Assembly (NCBI RefSeq): GCF_037176765.1
Contig: NC_090021.1
Location: 61,943,453 to 62,007,452 of the forward strand
Reading direction: 5' to 3'
From: Anolis sagrei
Taxonomy: Eukaryota > Chordata > Lepidosauria > Squamata > Anolidae
Length of the DNA stretch: 64,000 nt
The notes under the pieces: model-generated
Told to the model about the DNA's origin: nothing
What the model saw: only the letters and a program-made list of their open reading frames with translations
The model's database searches: none
Position numbers and translations under genes: made by a program
Part shown: in pieces, positions 35,640 to 55,921 of the stretch
How positions within the stretch are numbered: position 1 is the first letter of the stretch
Layout: every line of letters begins with the position of its first letter

Positions 35640-36309
35640 TAAATGTTTCAAAACACTTTTATTACATTGGTTTAAATAGTTAAAATTCTTACTAAACATG
35701 TAATAAAAAGGAAGGTGAGTTGGATCATTGTGGGAAAGGCTAAACTCACAAGTGTCAATTTGGGGCCAGAAAAAGGTGATAAAAGATGCTTTTAAGGTGA
35801 TGTCTATTCAAAACAGTATTGGAGTAGATACAGACCAGTTCAACTGATCTGGGTTTTAAACGTATCTTTTTTTAAAAAAGCCGGCACACTTGTTCAAAAG
35901 ATCCACAGTGTTTACAACTACATGGCCTCTAATTATAGCTACTGGTGTATGTATTATTACACTCCGGGGGTGGCATTGTTTTCTTGTAAGATCCCAAGTT
36001 ACAGCTTTCGGAAAGTTATTTGCCAACATGTGCAGGCCCAGAAACACCCAGTGCACAAATTATACTGACACGGCCTGTTGAACAAGCTTGAGAGTGCTCC
36101 AGAAAGTTGTCGCATGTTGCTTTCCTAAAGCAGGATTCACAGAGTGTGTAACTTGATTTGACAGCATGCCTGAAATAAATGGGTTGCAAAGGAGCAGAGC
36201 GTCTTTTCTTAAGCACAAGACAGGACTGCGCTCAGAGCTCCGATTAAGTGCGGATGTTCTCACAATTGCAAGTCCCTTCCACATGCTGCTCTTGGGACTG
36301 GCTCTCTTC
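35640..36309 (-). other. FAM89A: FAM89A 3' UTR with candidate poly(A) signal
   Basis: Unique sequence follows the FAM89A stop. A minus-strand AATAAA lies at 35663-35658, just before a TA-flanked DNA element (35403-35631). A second minus-strand AATAAA lies at 35107-35102 if the UTR is longer. Ends are inferred. Confidence 0.5.
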
Positions 36310-45465
<9,156 letters not shown>

Positions 45466-45724
45466 CTATTCGCCACGCCCTCCTCCAACCCTCTCGAAAG
45501 AACACAGAAGAGGCGGGGCGAGGAAAGATTGACAGGAGAAAAGGCTCTTTCTGTCACCGCCCCCTCGGATAACCACGCCCTCTTCTATTCGCCACGCCCT
45601 CCTCCAACCCTCTCGCAAGAACACAGAAGAGGCGGGGCGAGGAAAGATTGAAAGGAGAAAAGGCTCATTCTGGGTTGTTGTAGGTTTTTTCGGGCTATAT
45701 GGCCATGTTCTAGAGGCATTTTCT

Positions 45725-45765
45725 CCTGACGTTTCGCCTGCATCTATGGCAAGCATCCTCAGATG
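45725..45765 (-). ncRNA. Hammerhead-like motif, weak stem I
   Basis: The core (CTGAGGA, GAAA, ACGTC) is present, but stem I is CAT opposite AGG. Confidence 0.4.
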
Positions 45766-46574
45766 TTGTGAGGTCTGTTGGAAGTAGGAAAAAAGGGGTT
45801 TATATATCTGTGGAATGACCAGGGTGGGACAAAGGACTCTTGTCTGTTGGAGCTAGGTGTGAATGTTTCAACTGACCACCTTGATTAGCATTTGATTGCC
45901 TGGCAGTGCCTGGAGCAATCTTTTGTTGAGAGGTGATTATTAGATGTCCTTGTTTGTTTCCTCTCTGTTGTTGTGCAGTTGCAATTTTAGAGTTTTTTAA
46001 TACTGGTAGCCAGATTTTGTTCAATTTCATGGTTTCCTCCTTTCTGTTGAAATTGTCCACATGTTTGTGGATTTCAATGGCTTCTCTGTGTAGTCTGACA
46101 TGGTGGTTGTTGGTGTGGTCCAGCATTTCTATGTTCTCAAATAAAATGCTGTGTCCAGGTTGGTTCATCGGGTGCTCTGCTATGGCTGACTTCTCTGGTT
46201 GAAGTAGTCTGCAGTGCCTTTCATGTTCCTTGATTCTTGTTTGGGCGCTGCGTTTGGTGGTCCCTATGTAGACTTGTCCACAGCTGCATGGAATATGGTA
46301 GACTCCTGCTGAAGTGAGAGGATCCCTCTTGTCCTTTGTCCTTTAAAAAACTCTAAAATTAGAACAGAACAACAAGAGAGAGGAAACAAACAAGGACACC
46401 TAATCACCTCTCAACAAAAGATTGCTCTAGGCACTTCCAAGCCATTAAATGCTAATGAAGGTGGTCAGTTGAAACATTCACACCTAGCTCCAGAAGACAA
46501 GAGTCCTTTGTCCCACCCTGATCATTCCACAGATATATAAAGCCCCTTTTTCCTAGTTCCAACAAACCTCACTA

Positions 46575-46615
46575 CCTCTGAGGATGCTTGCCATAAATGC
46601 AGGCGAAACGTCAGG
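46575..46615 (+). ncRNA. Hammerhead ribozyme motif in PLE
   Basis: The core fits the hammerhead consensus: CTGAGGA (46578-46584) as CUGANGA, stem II GCTTGC/GCAGGC with a 7-base loop, then GAAA and a minimal ACGT stem III, C at the cleavage position (46612), and stem I CCT/AGG. PLEs are known to carry such ribozymes. Read by eye; activity is not shown. Confidence 0.6.
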
Positions 46616-47810
46616 AGAAAATGCCTCTAAAACATGGCCATATAGCCCGAAAAAACCTACAACAACCCAGTGATTCCGGCCATCAAAGCTTTCGACAATT
46701 CAAGGCTCATTCTGTCCGTTTGGGCTCTGGTCCCGCCCCTTCGGATAACCACGCCCTCTTCTATTCGCCACGCCCCCTCCGGCCCTCTCAGAAAGAACAC
46801 AGAATCTCTATTGCCCATTTTCTACCCAGTGTATTCAGCTTATAAAATAGATTATTTTCTATGTGGACTGTGGGGAAAAAAAAGAACACAGAGGAGGCGG
46901 GGCGAGGAAAGATTGACAGTAGAAAAGGCTATTTCTGTCAGCTTGGGCTCTGGCTCCGCCCCCTCAAACAACCACGCCCTCTCCTATTCGCCACTCCGCT
47001 TGGTTCCACCTCCTCCGATTAGCCGCGCCCTATCTATTGGCCACGCCCGCTCTCCAGCTGCAGCTCCGGTTGGGCTCCGGACCACGTCCACAACCCCCAT
47101 TGAGGAAGATTGACAGGAAGAAGGCGCTACCTATCTGGCTGGGGTCTTCCGATTAGCCCCGCCCCTTCAATCGGCCCCGCCCACTCTAACTGTGCCTCAG
47201 AGTATATAGAAAGATTCTTTTGTATTCAGCTGGGCTCTGGCTTCGTCTCCTCCGAATAGCCCCGCCCCTTGAGTTGGCCCCGCCCACTCTAGCTGTCGCT
47301 CAGAGTACAGAGAATGGCTCTTTTATGTCCAGCTGGGTCCTGGCTCCGCCTCCTCTGATTAGCCACGCCCCTTCAGTTGCCCCGCCCACTCTAGCTGTCG
47401 CTCAGAGTATAAAGACTTTTTTATGTCCTCCGCATAGCCACGCCCACTTCAATTGGCTCCTGACTTCCCAACCAATTAAAGCATATGGAGGGGAAGGAGA
47501 AAAGAGCGGCGGATGGAGGAAGATTGACAAGAAAGGCTCTCTCAGTCTGTCGGGTTTGTCTCTGGCCTCCCCCTCCCCACGAACGCTCTCGCCCAATCCG
47601 GTTGCTGCTCAGTTTTCAGAGAAAGGCTTTACGTGAGGTTCGGCTCTGGCCCTGCCCACTCCGAATGGCCCCGCCCGCTCAGCCTCCCCTAGAAGAGTGA
47701 CAGGAAAGGCTAACTGTTGTTGGGCTGGGCTCTGTCCCCGCCCTCTCGGATAGGCCACGCCCACTCATATGCCGTCGGACTTGGTCCCGCCCTTCGCCCG
47801 TTCCAGGCGA

Positions 47811-47989
47811 GGGGGGTGTTCTCTGTGTTGCCCCATTAATATATGTGAAGAAGGAGAGCTGTATATCTAAAAAACCTCTTAGCCCCAGACTCACATCTGT
47901 CAGTCATAGCCACATATGTACAAAATACTTGAACAAATTCAAGTATTTTAGTTATATAAGATGGACAACAAATAATATCAAATTACTAG
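47811..47989. other. Short unassigned stretch
   Basis: Edge of the GC-box array passing into A/T-rich DNA. Nothing was recognised. Confidence 0.5.
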
Positions 47990-48556
47990 CCGTCCCCTGC
48001 CACGCGTTGCTGTGGCCCACATGGGGGTTCTGTGTGGGAGGTTTGGCCCAATTCTATCATTGGTGGAGTTCAGAATGCTCTGTGATTGAAGGTGAACTAT
48101 AAATCCCAGCAACTACAACTCCCAAGTGTCAAGATTCTGTTTTCCCCAAACTCCACCAGTGTTCACATTTGGGCATATTGAGTATTTGTGTAGAGTTTGC
48201 CCCAGATCCATCATTGTTTGAGTCCACAGTGATCCTTGGAGGTAGGTGAACTACAACTCCAAAACCAAAGGACACTGCCCACCAAACCCTTTGAGTATTT
48301 TCTGTTGGCCATGGGAGAACTGTGCGCCAATTTTGGTTCAATTCCAATGTTGGTGGGGTTCAGAATGCTCTTTGATTTTAGGTTAACTATTAATCCTAGC
48401 AACTACAACTCCCAGGTGACAAAATCAATTTTTTTGAGTGAAGGACATACATTGGGTTGTTAGGTGTCTTGTGTCCACATTTGGTGTCAATTCATCCAGT
48501 GGTTTTTGAGTTCTGATAATCCCACAAACGAACATTACATTTTTATTTATATAGAT
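47990..48556. mobile_element. Repeat element of unknown class
   Basis: It starts CTAGCCGTCCCCTGCCACGC and ends TTTATTTATATAGATT. The body is partly the reverse of the internal block of 15536-16333 (CATTTGGGCATATTGAGTAT). Confidence 0.6.
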
Positions 48557-49505
48557 TCTTTGTCAAGTCATACCAGACTAATCTTATCTGTATCTAATCC
48601 TGGTAGATGCAGGGAATGCTGTGAATGTAGCATATCTTGATTTCAGGAAGGCCTTCGACAAAGTCCCTCCATTACCTTCTTGCAAGCAAACTAGTCCAAT
48701 GTGAGCTAGTCAAATGACACCAATTTGGGAGGGATAGCTAATACTCCAGAGGACAAAATTAATTTCAACAAGGAATATATGTAAGATACTATGCTTAGGC
48801 AGAAAAAAATGAAATGCAAAGATACAGAATGGGTGATACCTGGCTCGATAGCAGTTCACATGAGCCAACAGTGTGATGCAGCAGCTAAAAAAAATCAGTG
48901 GAATTTTGGGATGCATCAAAAGGAATATAGTGTCTAGATCGAGAGAAGTCATGGTGCCTTTGTATTCTGCTTTGGTTAGACCTCACCTGGAATACTATGT
49001 CCAATTCTGGGCCCCAGAGTTCAAAAGAGATATTGATAAGCTGGAAGGTCACCAGGGGAGGGCGGCTAAAATGATCAAAGGCCTGGAGACCATGCCCTAC
49101 GAGGAGCATCTTAAAGAACTGGGCATGTTTAGCCTTCAGAAGAGAAGGCTGAGAGGAGACATAATAGCCATGTATGAATATGTGAAAGGGTGTCACAAGG
49201 AAAAGGGAGCAGATTTGTTTTCTGCTGCCCTTGAAACTAGGACTAGGAGCAATGGGTTCAAATGACAAGAAAGGAGATTCCACCTGAACATTAAAAATAA
49301 CTTCCTGACTGTACAAACTGTTCAACAGTGGAACTCTCTGCCTCAGAGTGTGGTGGAAGCTCCTTCCTTGGAAACTTTTAAACAGAGGCTAGATGGCCAT
49401 CAGTCAGGGATACTTTGATTGTGGTTTTCCTATATGGGAGGGGATTGGACTAGATGGCCCATGTAGTCTCTTCCAACTCAAATTTTTTATTACTCTATGA
49501 TTATG
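48557..49505 (+). mobile_element. CR1 LINE fragment with RT remnants
   Basis: The RT motif ILDFRKAFDKVP can be read near 48640-48665. The C-terminal part at 48873-49265 is open ([35 protein letters not shown]). The 3' end has the CTATGATTATGG-type end. Confidence 0.8.
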
Positions 49506-49795
49506 GAGGGGAGAGATGAAAGTAAAACCTGCTCTCTCTACACAGCTTTCAAGCTGCGGGTATGTCCGGGAACTGGTTTGAGGACAGTGTATAAGAATGA
49601 TCCAGGCCTTGAAATAGTTCTAGGACTTCCCATCTATTCATCCACACACTGAAACAAACCACTTCCTTCTCTGCTCATTTCCTATTGACCTAAGTGATCA
49701 GGGTAGATGTGCCTAAAGTCTCTTTAATTTTTCTAAATCCCAACTAGTATTTTAAAATGGATTCCTATTTCTTAGAAAGGAATGGTCTGTCTCAG

Positions 49796-49962
49796 GGCCC
49801 TTCCACACAGCCTTATATTCTATATCAAGGCAAAAAATACCACCTTATCTGCTTTGAACTGGGTTATCTGAGTCCACACTGCCATATATTCCAGTTCAAA
49901 GCAGATAATGTGGGATTTTCTGCCTTGATGTACTGGGATATATGGCTCTGTGAAAGGGCCCT
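49796..49962. mobile_element. Foldback MITE (GGGCCCTTCCACACAGCC family)
   Basis: GGGCCCTTCCACACAGCC is inverted as GGCTCTGTGAAAGGGCCC, with arms of about 75 bp. Confidence 0.8.
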
Positions 49963-50624
49963 CAGACCATCAAATCTTAGGGCAAATTGTTATCGGTTTT
50001 GTGTACTTCCTCATTTATAACTTCTTGCATCCTGACCACGCTCTATGTTGCATGGTCTCCAGGCTTTGGTTTATTAAAAGTTCAGGAGTGCTTTATTTCA
50101 TCTGTAGACTATCCAAGGCACCATATAAGAAAGGTTCTTCTGATATGAATGTTTGATCTCTTGGAGTGTGAATTGCCTATTGATATAAAGTGAGACTTAG
50201 CTGAAGTACAGCATATTTATAGCAATAGTGTCAAAGCTTTTCAGCCACAAGTCAAGGACAGGGTATGAGATGTCAGTGCTCCTCAGGTGAACAAACCTTG
50301 GCTTTCCTTGTAGTTTGATGAACCAAAGAGTAATGCAGTTGTGGAAAGGCAGGCAGCAATATAACTGTGCCTGAGGCCAGGCCTCTAGGCTCTCCTGCTC
50401 TTATTTACATCAGTTACAAACTGTCACTGCTTGTTCTGTTTTTGGCTTCTCTGTTGCAAGTTGGCCATCCACATGGGCTGCTCTGATGGCAATATAAAGT
50501 CTTGTTTGTTCTGGCTAATCAAACATAGTTGTGAAAACAACTTTGAAAAGGGAAAATATTTTTTCTGCACACAGAACAGCTAAATTCTTCCCTTTCCTCC
50601 ATAAGCTCTTGTACAATGTGCCTC

Positions 50625-51290
50625 ATGTTGAATATTCCTTATCTGAAATGCTTGGGGCCAGAAGTGTTTCGGATTTTAAATTAACTGTACTTGCATATTT
50701 GTACATAAGATGGGGCCCAAATCTCAAAACCAAATTTGTGTGTGTGTCATATGTACCTTATGTACTGTACAAAGGTTGAATGTAATTTTATGATTATATT
50801 TAAATCATTTTGTGCATGGAACAACATGTGGAACTCTCTCCCCAATGAGGTTAGGGCTGCCCCCTCCCTCCTGACCTTCACGAAACAACTGAAATCCTGG
50901 CTATGGAATCAGGCATTCATAGATTAGAGGGATTGTATCAGTAAAGACAAAGATTTTATTGGACCACAATTTTGGATTGAGTTTGATGATGTTTTAACTT
51001 GGCAAACTGTTTTTATATGTATGTATTTTATAATCATTTATTATGTAATCAATATATTATGTGATTATATTGTATGGTACTGAATCTTTGCTGTTGGAAC
51101 CCATTCTGAGTCCCTCTGCGGAGGTCGAGAAGGACCAGATAGAAATGTTTTAAATAAATAAAAAATAAAACATGTGTTATTTTGAACCATCAGAAAGCAA
51201 AAGTATCACTATCTCAGTTACCCATATGGACAATTTTGAAGAATTTTGGATTTCAGAATTCCAGATAAGAGGTGCTCAACCTGTATTACA
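50625..51290. mobile_element. Tigger-like DNA element split by an L2-type insertion
   Basis: The left part has TTGAATATTCCTTATCTG and AGTGTTTCGGATTTTAAA; the right part has GAATTTTGGATTTCAGAATT and AGATAAGAGGTGCTCAACC. An L2-type 3' fragment (about 50815-51170, NSLPNEVRAAPSLLTFTKQL) sits between them. Confidence 0.65.
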
Positions 51291-51734
51291 AAGTGTGTTT
51301 TCCTACTCCATGTCCACAAGGTAAGAGTGTTCAAAGGTAAGGATGGCAGGAAATACAGTCAGTTGATTATTGTAACATAGGGTTTCTGCATAGTTGTCCT
51401 TTTTTAGAAGCAGCCCTCTGCTGCCTTTACGTGCCATCCTTCTCTGAGATTGTTTACATGCACAGTGAAAACACAACGTTTTATGATTTAGCTCACTCTG
51501 GATAGAACAGGTGACATCACTGCGGCAATGCAGGAAATTGGGGGGGGGGGGGGCTAAAAGCATACCTCCTTCAATGTTTCAAATATGCAAAACAGGACAT
51601 AGCTGGCCAAGCAGTATCTGATTGTGGTTAAGGTTGTAAAAATTAAGTTGCAGAAGCTTCGTTTTGCCAGAGCCTACTGGGAAAGGCAAGTTTCTGCACC
51701 TCTCCTCTCCTCTCCCCCTTGCTGAGTTGAAAAT

Positions 51735-52122
51735 AAACTACTTCTGACCATTTAATGCAGTTCAAAGCTAGCTTCCAACTGTAGTGACCAGAAAACAAAC
51801 TCCTAGAAAAGTGTGTACTCTTAATGCAGGTCAGTGCTCTGTGGTTTTTGTAATCACCATCTGTGCCTCAAACTGGTTCCAGGATTTCTTATGTAATCAT
51901 CTGTGAAACCACTTTCTTCAGTACTACCACTTCATAACACTAGAGGAATGATCCACTTAAAATCCAGTTTCTGCCTCCTGCAAAATTCAGGGGCTTGTAG
52001 TTTAGTGAGGCTGCTAAAATTCTGCCTCCTGCAGAATTCTGCAGGAGGCAGAAACTGGATTTTAAGTGGATTTTTCCCCTCTAGTCTGAAATTGCATTAA
52101 ATGGTCAGTGTAGATGTGCCTC
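51735..52122. mobile_element. Nested foldback elements
   Basis: An inner hairpin at 51943-52084 has arms of about 45 bp (AATCCAGTTTCTGCCTCCTGC and its inverse). It lies within an outer pair, GACCATTTAATGCAG at the left and ATTAAATGGTCAGTG at the right. Confidence 0.6.
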
Positions 52123-53200
52123 AGCAACAACTCAAAGTAAGCTAAGAAGGAACAGGGAAATGACTCTGCATCCATAGGTGCTATCGTCCAGAGCCTGATA
52201 ATATTTCCCCTAAAGGCCAAAAAGCACATCTTGATTTCACTCTTCTATATATGGGATAGGATTTTTGTACACAATTGTAATGGAACTTAGGCATCCAGGG
52301 ATTTTGGTATTATGGGGATGCATGGTGAGGTTTTGGAGCCAAACCCCAGTTGATACCAAGGGCCCATTGTATTTTAAAAGCAACTAAAAAGTAAGATTAA
52401 ATTGGGTTTGTTGGTAGGAATGAGGAAAGTGTTCTGGGAACAAGGATCTAGAGATGTTCAGTAGATTTCGCTTTTTCTGTAGGTTCAACATTGTGTGTTA
52501 ACTCTGTTTCAAAAGGGCTGCTGAATCTTAAGCAGCTTTTAATTGCAAGTTATCATTGTTTTACTTGTAATTTTGCTGCTTTCTCACCTGGCAAAGCATA
52601 GCATTGTTAAAAACTTGTGTCTGCAGAGCCAGCCAGATGATGTTTGGATGCTTGTTTGTGGCAGCCGAGAGTCAAAAGGAAACAGAGCTTTGTTTTAAAC
52701 AGGATTGTTACAGCAGAGAGGAAGGAATTACCAGTACTCCCAGGGGATGTTATCAAATCTGTATCCTTCCTGCCTTTCCCCTATCACTTCCTTCCTCTCC
52801 ATCTGTCCTTGGACAGCACAACTGACTTGGGTAAGGCCAAGTCATACAAAGTGGAGGCGAGGTGGATTTAAAGTGCAAACATGAGCAGACAGGAAGACTT
52901 GTATCCTCCTGCTTATCTCTGCATCTTCCTGAAATCATTTCTTTCATGCTCTGACAGTGTTCTGCCATATAAATGGTTAACTAGTAGGGTGCATTTGTTC
53001 TTTTATTTTTAACTAATGCTGAAATCTGTGCCAGGACGCTTGTTTAATGATTAAACTAAGTTGTTCTTTGAAGTATTGTTTCCTTGCTTTGATCACGTTT
53101 TCTAGCCTGTTTCCACTTTCCCCAGTTCACTTCAAACGTTAAAAACGCTGCTTACCAGTCACATAGTACTAATGTAATCAATACTCTTTATAAGTACAGT
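52123..53200. other. Intergenic, unique
   Basis: No gene or known repeat was recognised. Confidence 0.5.
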
Positions 53201-53210
53201 TTGAAGAGTT

Positions 53211-53501
53211 AAAACCGGTGGCACAGTGGGTTAAAGCGCTGAGATACTGAACTTGTAGACCAAAAGGTTGCAGGTTTGAATCCGGGGAGCAGCATGGGCT
53301 CCTGCTGTTAGCCCCAGCTTCTGCCAACTTAGCCGTTCGAAAACATGCAAATATGAGTAGATCAATAGGTACTGCTCCAGCGGGAATATAATAGTGCTCC
53401 ATGCAGTCATGCCGGCCACAAGACCTTGGAACGCCGGATCATCGGCTTAGAAATGGAGATGAGCGCCGACCCTCAGAGTATGTCAGGAGAAAACCTTTAC
53501 C
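53211..53501 (+). mobile_element. Sauria-type SINE, full length
   Basis: tRNA-like head with GGTGGCACAGTGGG (A box region) and GGTTTGAATCC (B box, 53273-53283), and a BovB-related tail ending AGGAGAAAACCTTTACC. A 10-bp target duplication TTGAAGAGTT is at 53201-53210 and 53502-53511. Confidence 0.85.
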
Positions 53502-54442
53502 TTGAAGAGTTTAATACTTTAAAAGAAGAAGAAGCCATAACCCCAACACCAGTAATGATGGAAATTCTACACTTTAAACTGAAATTTTGGTTCTTTCCTG
53601 TTTTAATAGTAAATGAGCAGGAAATCTGAATGGGTTTAATCCCTGTGCAATCTGTGGTTTCAGCCATCCAGGATATATCAGGAAAGGAGGGAACAAAACT
53701 GAGAAAATGAGCAAAAAGATAGAAGAACACACAAAGCAACAATCTTGTACTCTATAGGTAAACCTCACTTACCAAAGCCTCTGATAAAGAAAGTCTTTTT
53801 TTACAAAGTCTTTTTCTATCCATCCACCCCTCCTCATTTTCTCTTTGTCTTCCAGCTCAAACATTTTTAACAGCATTGGCATTTGGAAGGTGGTCAAGAA
53901 ATGGAGAAACACAGCTGAATAAAACCCCACATTACCTACTTTGACCTGGGATATATGGCAGTGTGGACTCAGATAACCCAGGACCCAGGCCCGTAGCCAG
54001 GATTTCGTTTCGGGGGGGGGGGGGGGGCTGAATTTTTTTCAGGGTTTTTTTTGGGGGGGGTGAGTTTCGGGGGGGGGGGGGCTGAGTCTGAGTGAAAGAG
54101 GGTCTAACCTAGCAAACCTTTTGTATCATTACCCCAATACCCCCATGCATATGGGATATATTTTTTTTTATTGATATTTTTGTGTGGTTTTCCATTTACA
54201 ATGAAAGAGGGGGAACAATCATTGTGATAGAAAGTTTAGACAGATTGTGAGGTATAGCATAAGAGGTGGGTATGGATAGGAGGTGGAGGGAAGGGTTGGG
54301 AAAGATAGGGGGAGGGGTTAATGGGGATGGGGTAAACACACATACATATACAACTTCCGTTCAGTCCACAGAGAGTCGCTGTTTTTCTTCATTCATTCTT
54401 TTGCTTTTCTTTGTAATTCTTATTTCCTTTCCCCGTAGAAAT

Positions 54443-55145
54443 TTATATGTCTAGCTTGATTTTCTCTTTTAGATATTCTTTTAAATATTTCCAATTTATT
54501 TGTTTATGCTTACTTTGCTCCTCTATTAGGCAGGATAGGCTGTCACAGTCCTTATAGTCTATTATCTTTTTTAACCAATCTTCCCTGGAGGGGATCTCTT
54601 TACTTTTCCATTTTTGCGCTATTAATATTCTAGCAGCAGATGATAAATAGAAAAAGATTTTCTCTTCATTTTTTCCCAGTCCGATCTCCATTACATTTAA
54701 TAAATAATATTCAGGTTTAATGTCAAATTTTGTTTTGATAATACTCTGTGTATGCTCATGTATCATTCTCCAGAAAGTTTTTATTTTTTTGCAACTCCAA
54801 TACATATGGAAGTAAGTGCCAACTTCTTTTCCGCACCTCCAGCATCGGTTGTTGGGATTTTTATTAAACTTGGCTAGTTGGTCCGGGGTCAGATGCCATC
54901 TATAGAAAACCTTCAACCAATTCTCGACGATGTTAATGGATTTGGTGTACTTTAGTTTGGTTTTCCATATTTGCTCCCATTCAGTTAATAAAATGGAGTG
55001 CCCGACATCCCTAGCCCACTTGACCATGTTTTCTTTTACCACCTCTTTCTCAGTGTTCCACTTAAGTAAGTTTTTGTATAATATTCTAATCAATTTTTTC
55101 TCTTTTTTCATGATTATGTCCCAGCAGCTTTCTATTTCACTGAAT
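54443..55145 (-). CDS. L1 ORF2 C-terminal segment (opposite orientation)
   Basis: The minus-strand frame carries KKLIRILYKNLLKWNTEKE, WLKVFYRWHLTPDQLAKF and the Cys motif RCWRCGKEVGTYFHMYWSCK, the normal end of L1 ORF2. The open frame extends to 55309, but the part above about 55145 looks like antisense L1 5' UTR. It is the continuation of ORF2 separated by the inversion. Confidence 0.85.
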
Positions 55146-55149
55146 CCAA

Positions 55150-55921
55150 CCTTGAGGTTAATAGGCACTCCACCCCGCCTACTCACTAACCTACTTACTA
55201 CTAAGCTTTCGGGAAGAGTAGAGGGCGGAAGGTGAAACGGTGGGCTAACCTTGATGAAGACAGAAGAGAAGAGAAGAAAGCAGCAGCAAAGGTAAACAAC
55301 CGAATCCAATACATAGATTTAAAATTAACATTTAGATTTAAATTTATTAAGATTGAAATTGCTTTATATATTTAATTATTCAATATATATATTCAATTAA
55401 ATTAAATTTATAATATATAATATCAAATTATATGGAGTAAAGTGACTTTTCCTGATATATAAGATATTTCATAGGTAGGCTGTGTAATTAAGATATGCAA
55501 TTGTGATACCACATAATAGGAAATAGTGTAATTTAATAATTGGAATAATTGGAACAAGCACTCTAAAGCACTTTAAAGTATAGTAGCATTTGATAAAATT
55601 GTTGATGATTGTAATTATGGGAAATAGATTACTGTAAAAGTAGTTGGAGGAACACACTCTGGTCGTAAAGAAAGAAGAAAGAAGAGAAGCAGGACCAGAC
55701 AGAAAACAAATTATATAAAGTAACAGAGCTAGAAGGCGAAACAGAAGGTCTGGAAACCAGGATAACCGAATAAGAGGAACATAAGCATGACGAAGATTGG
55801 AAGGAATAGTTAACCAATTAAATAATTAAGAAATAAATAAGGAAGTAAGGATTGACAATAAAAACTGACTTGGAAGATATTATTGATCACTAAGGACTTG
55901 GAAAATAAAGAAGGAAAAAAG
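55150..55921 (+). promoter_or_regulatory. L1 5' UTR
   Basis: About 0.77 kb between the inversion junction and the ORF1 ATG, A/T-rich after a short G/C-richer start. An internal promoter is expected here from L1 biology but no motif is certain. Confidence 0.55.

Larger units (their letters stand above)
45673..46701. mobile_element. Penelope-like element with GIY-YIG codons, inverted tail and 13-bp target duplication
   Basis: AAGGCTCATTCTG flanks both ends (45660-45672, 46702-46714). The minus-oriented part (45673 to about 46340) encodes the C-terminus of a PLE polyprotein: GVYHIPCSCGQVYIG is the GIY-YIG nuclease signature, followed by RSAQTRIKEHERHCRLLQPE and NRKEETMKLNKIWLPVLKN. The rest (46341-46701) is the same terminal region in plus orientation, so the insert is an inverted-repeat copy without the reverse transcriptase. 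It interrupts the GC-box array. Confidence 0.85.

Noticed and set aside
46670-47636. Open frames of 138-147 codons in the GC-box array
   Set aside because: Low-complexity, Pro- and Ser-rich translations of GC boxes; no family resemblance and no splice context.
48873-49265. 130-codon frame with RT-like residues
   Set aside because: This is the C-terminus of a CR1 LINE, so it is reported as a mobile element and not as a host gene.
49757-53200. Exons of TRIM67, the next gene in human order
   Set aside because: No RING, B-box or SPRY-like translation was seen here.
53213-53290. A tRNA gene
   Set aside because: The tRNA-like boxes belong to a SINE with a long non-tRNA body and a target duplication.
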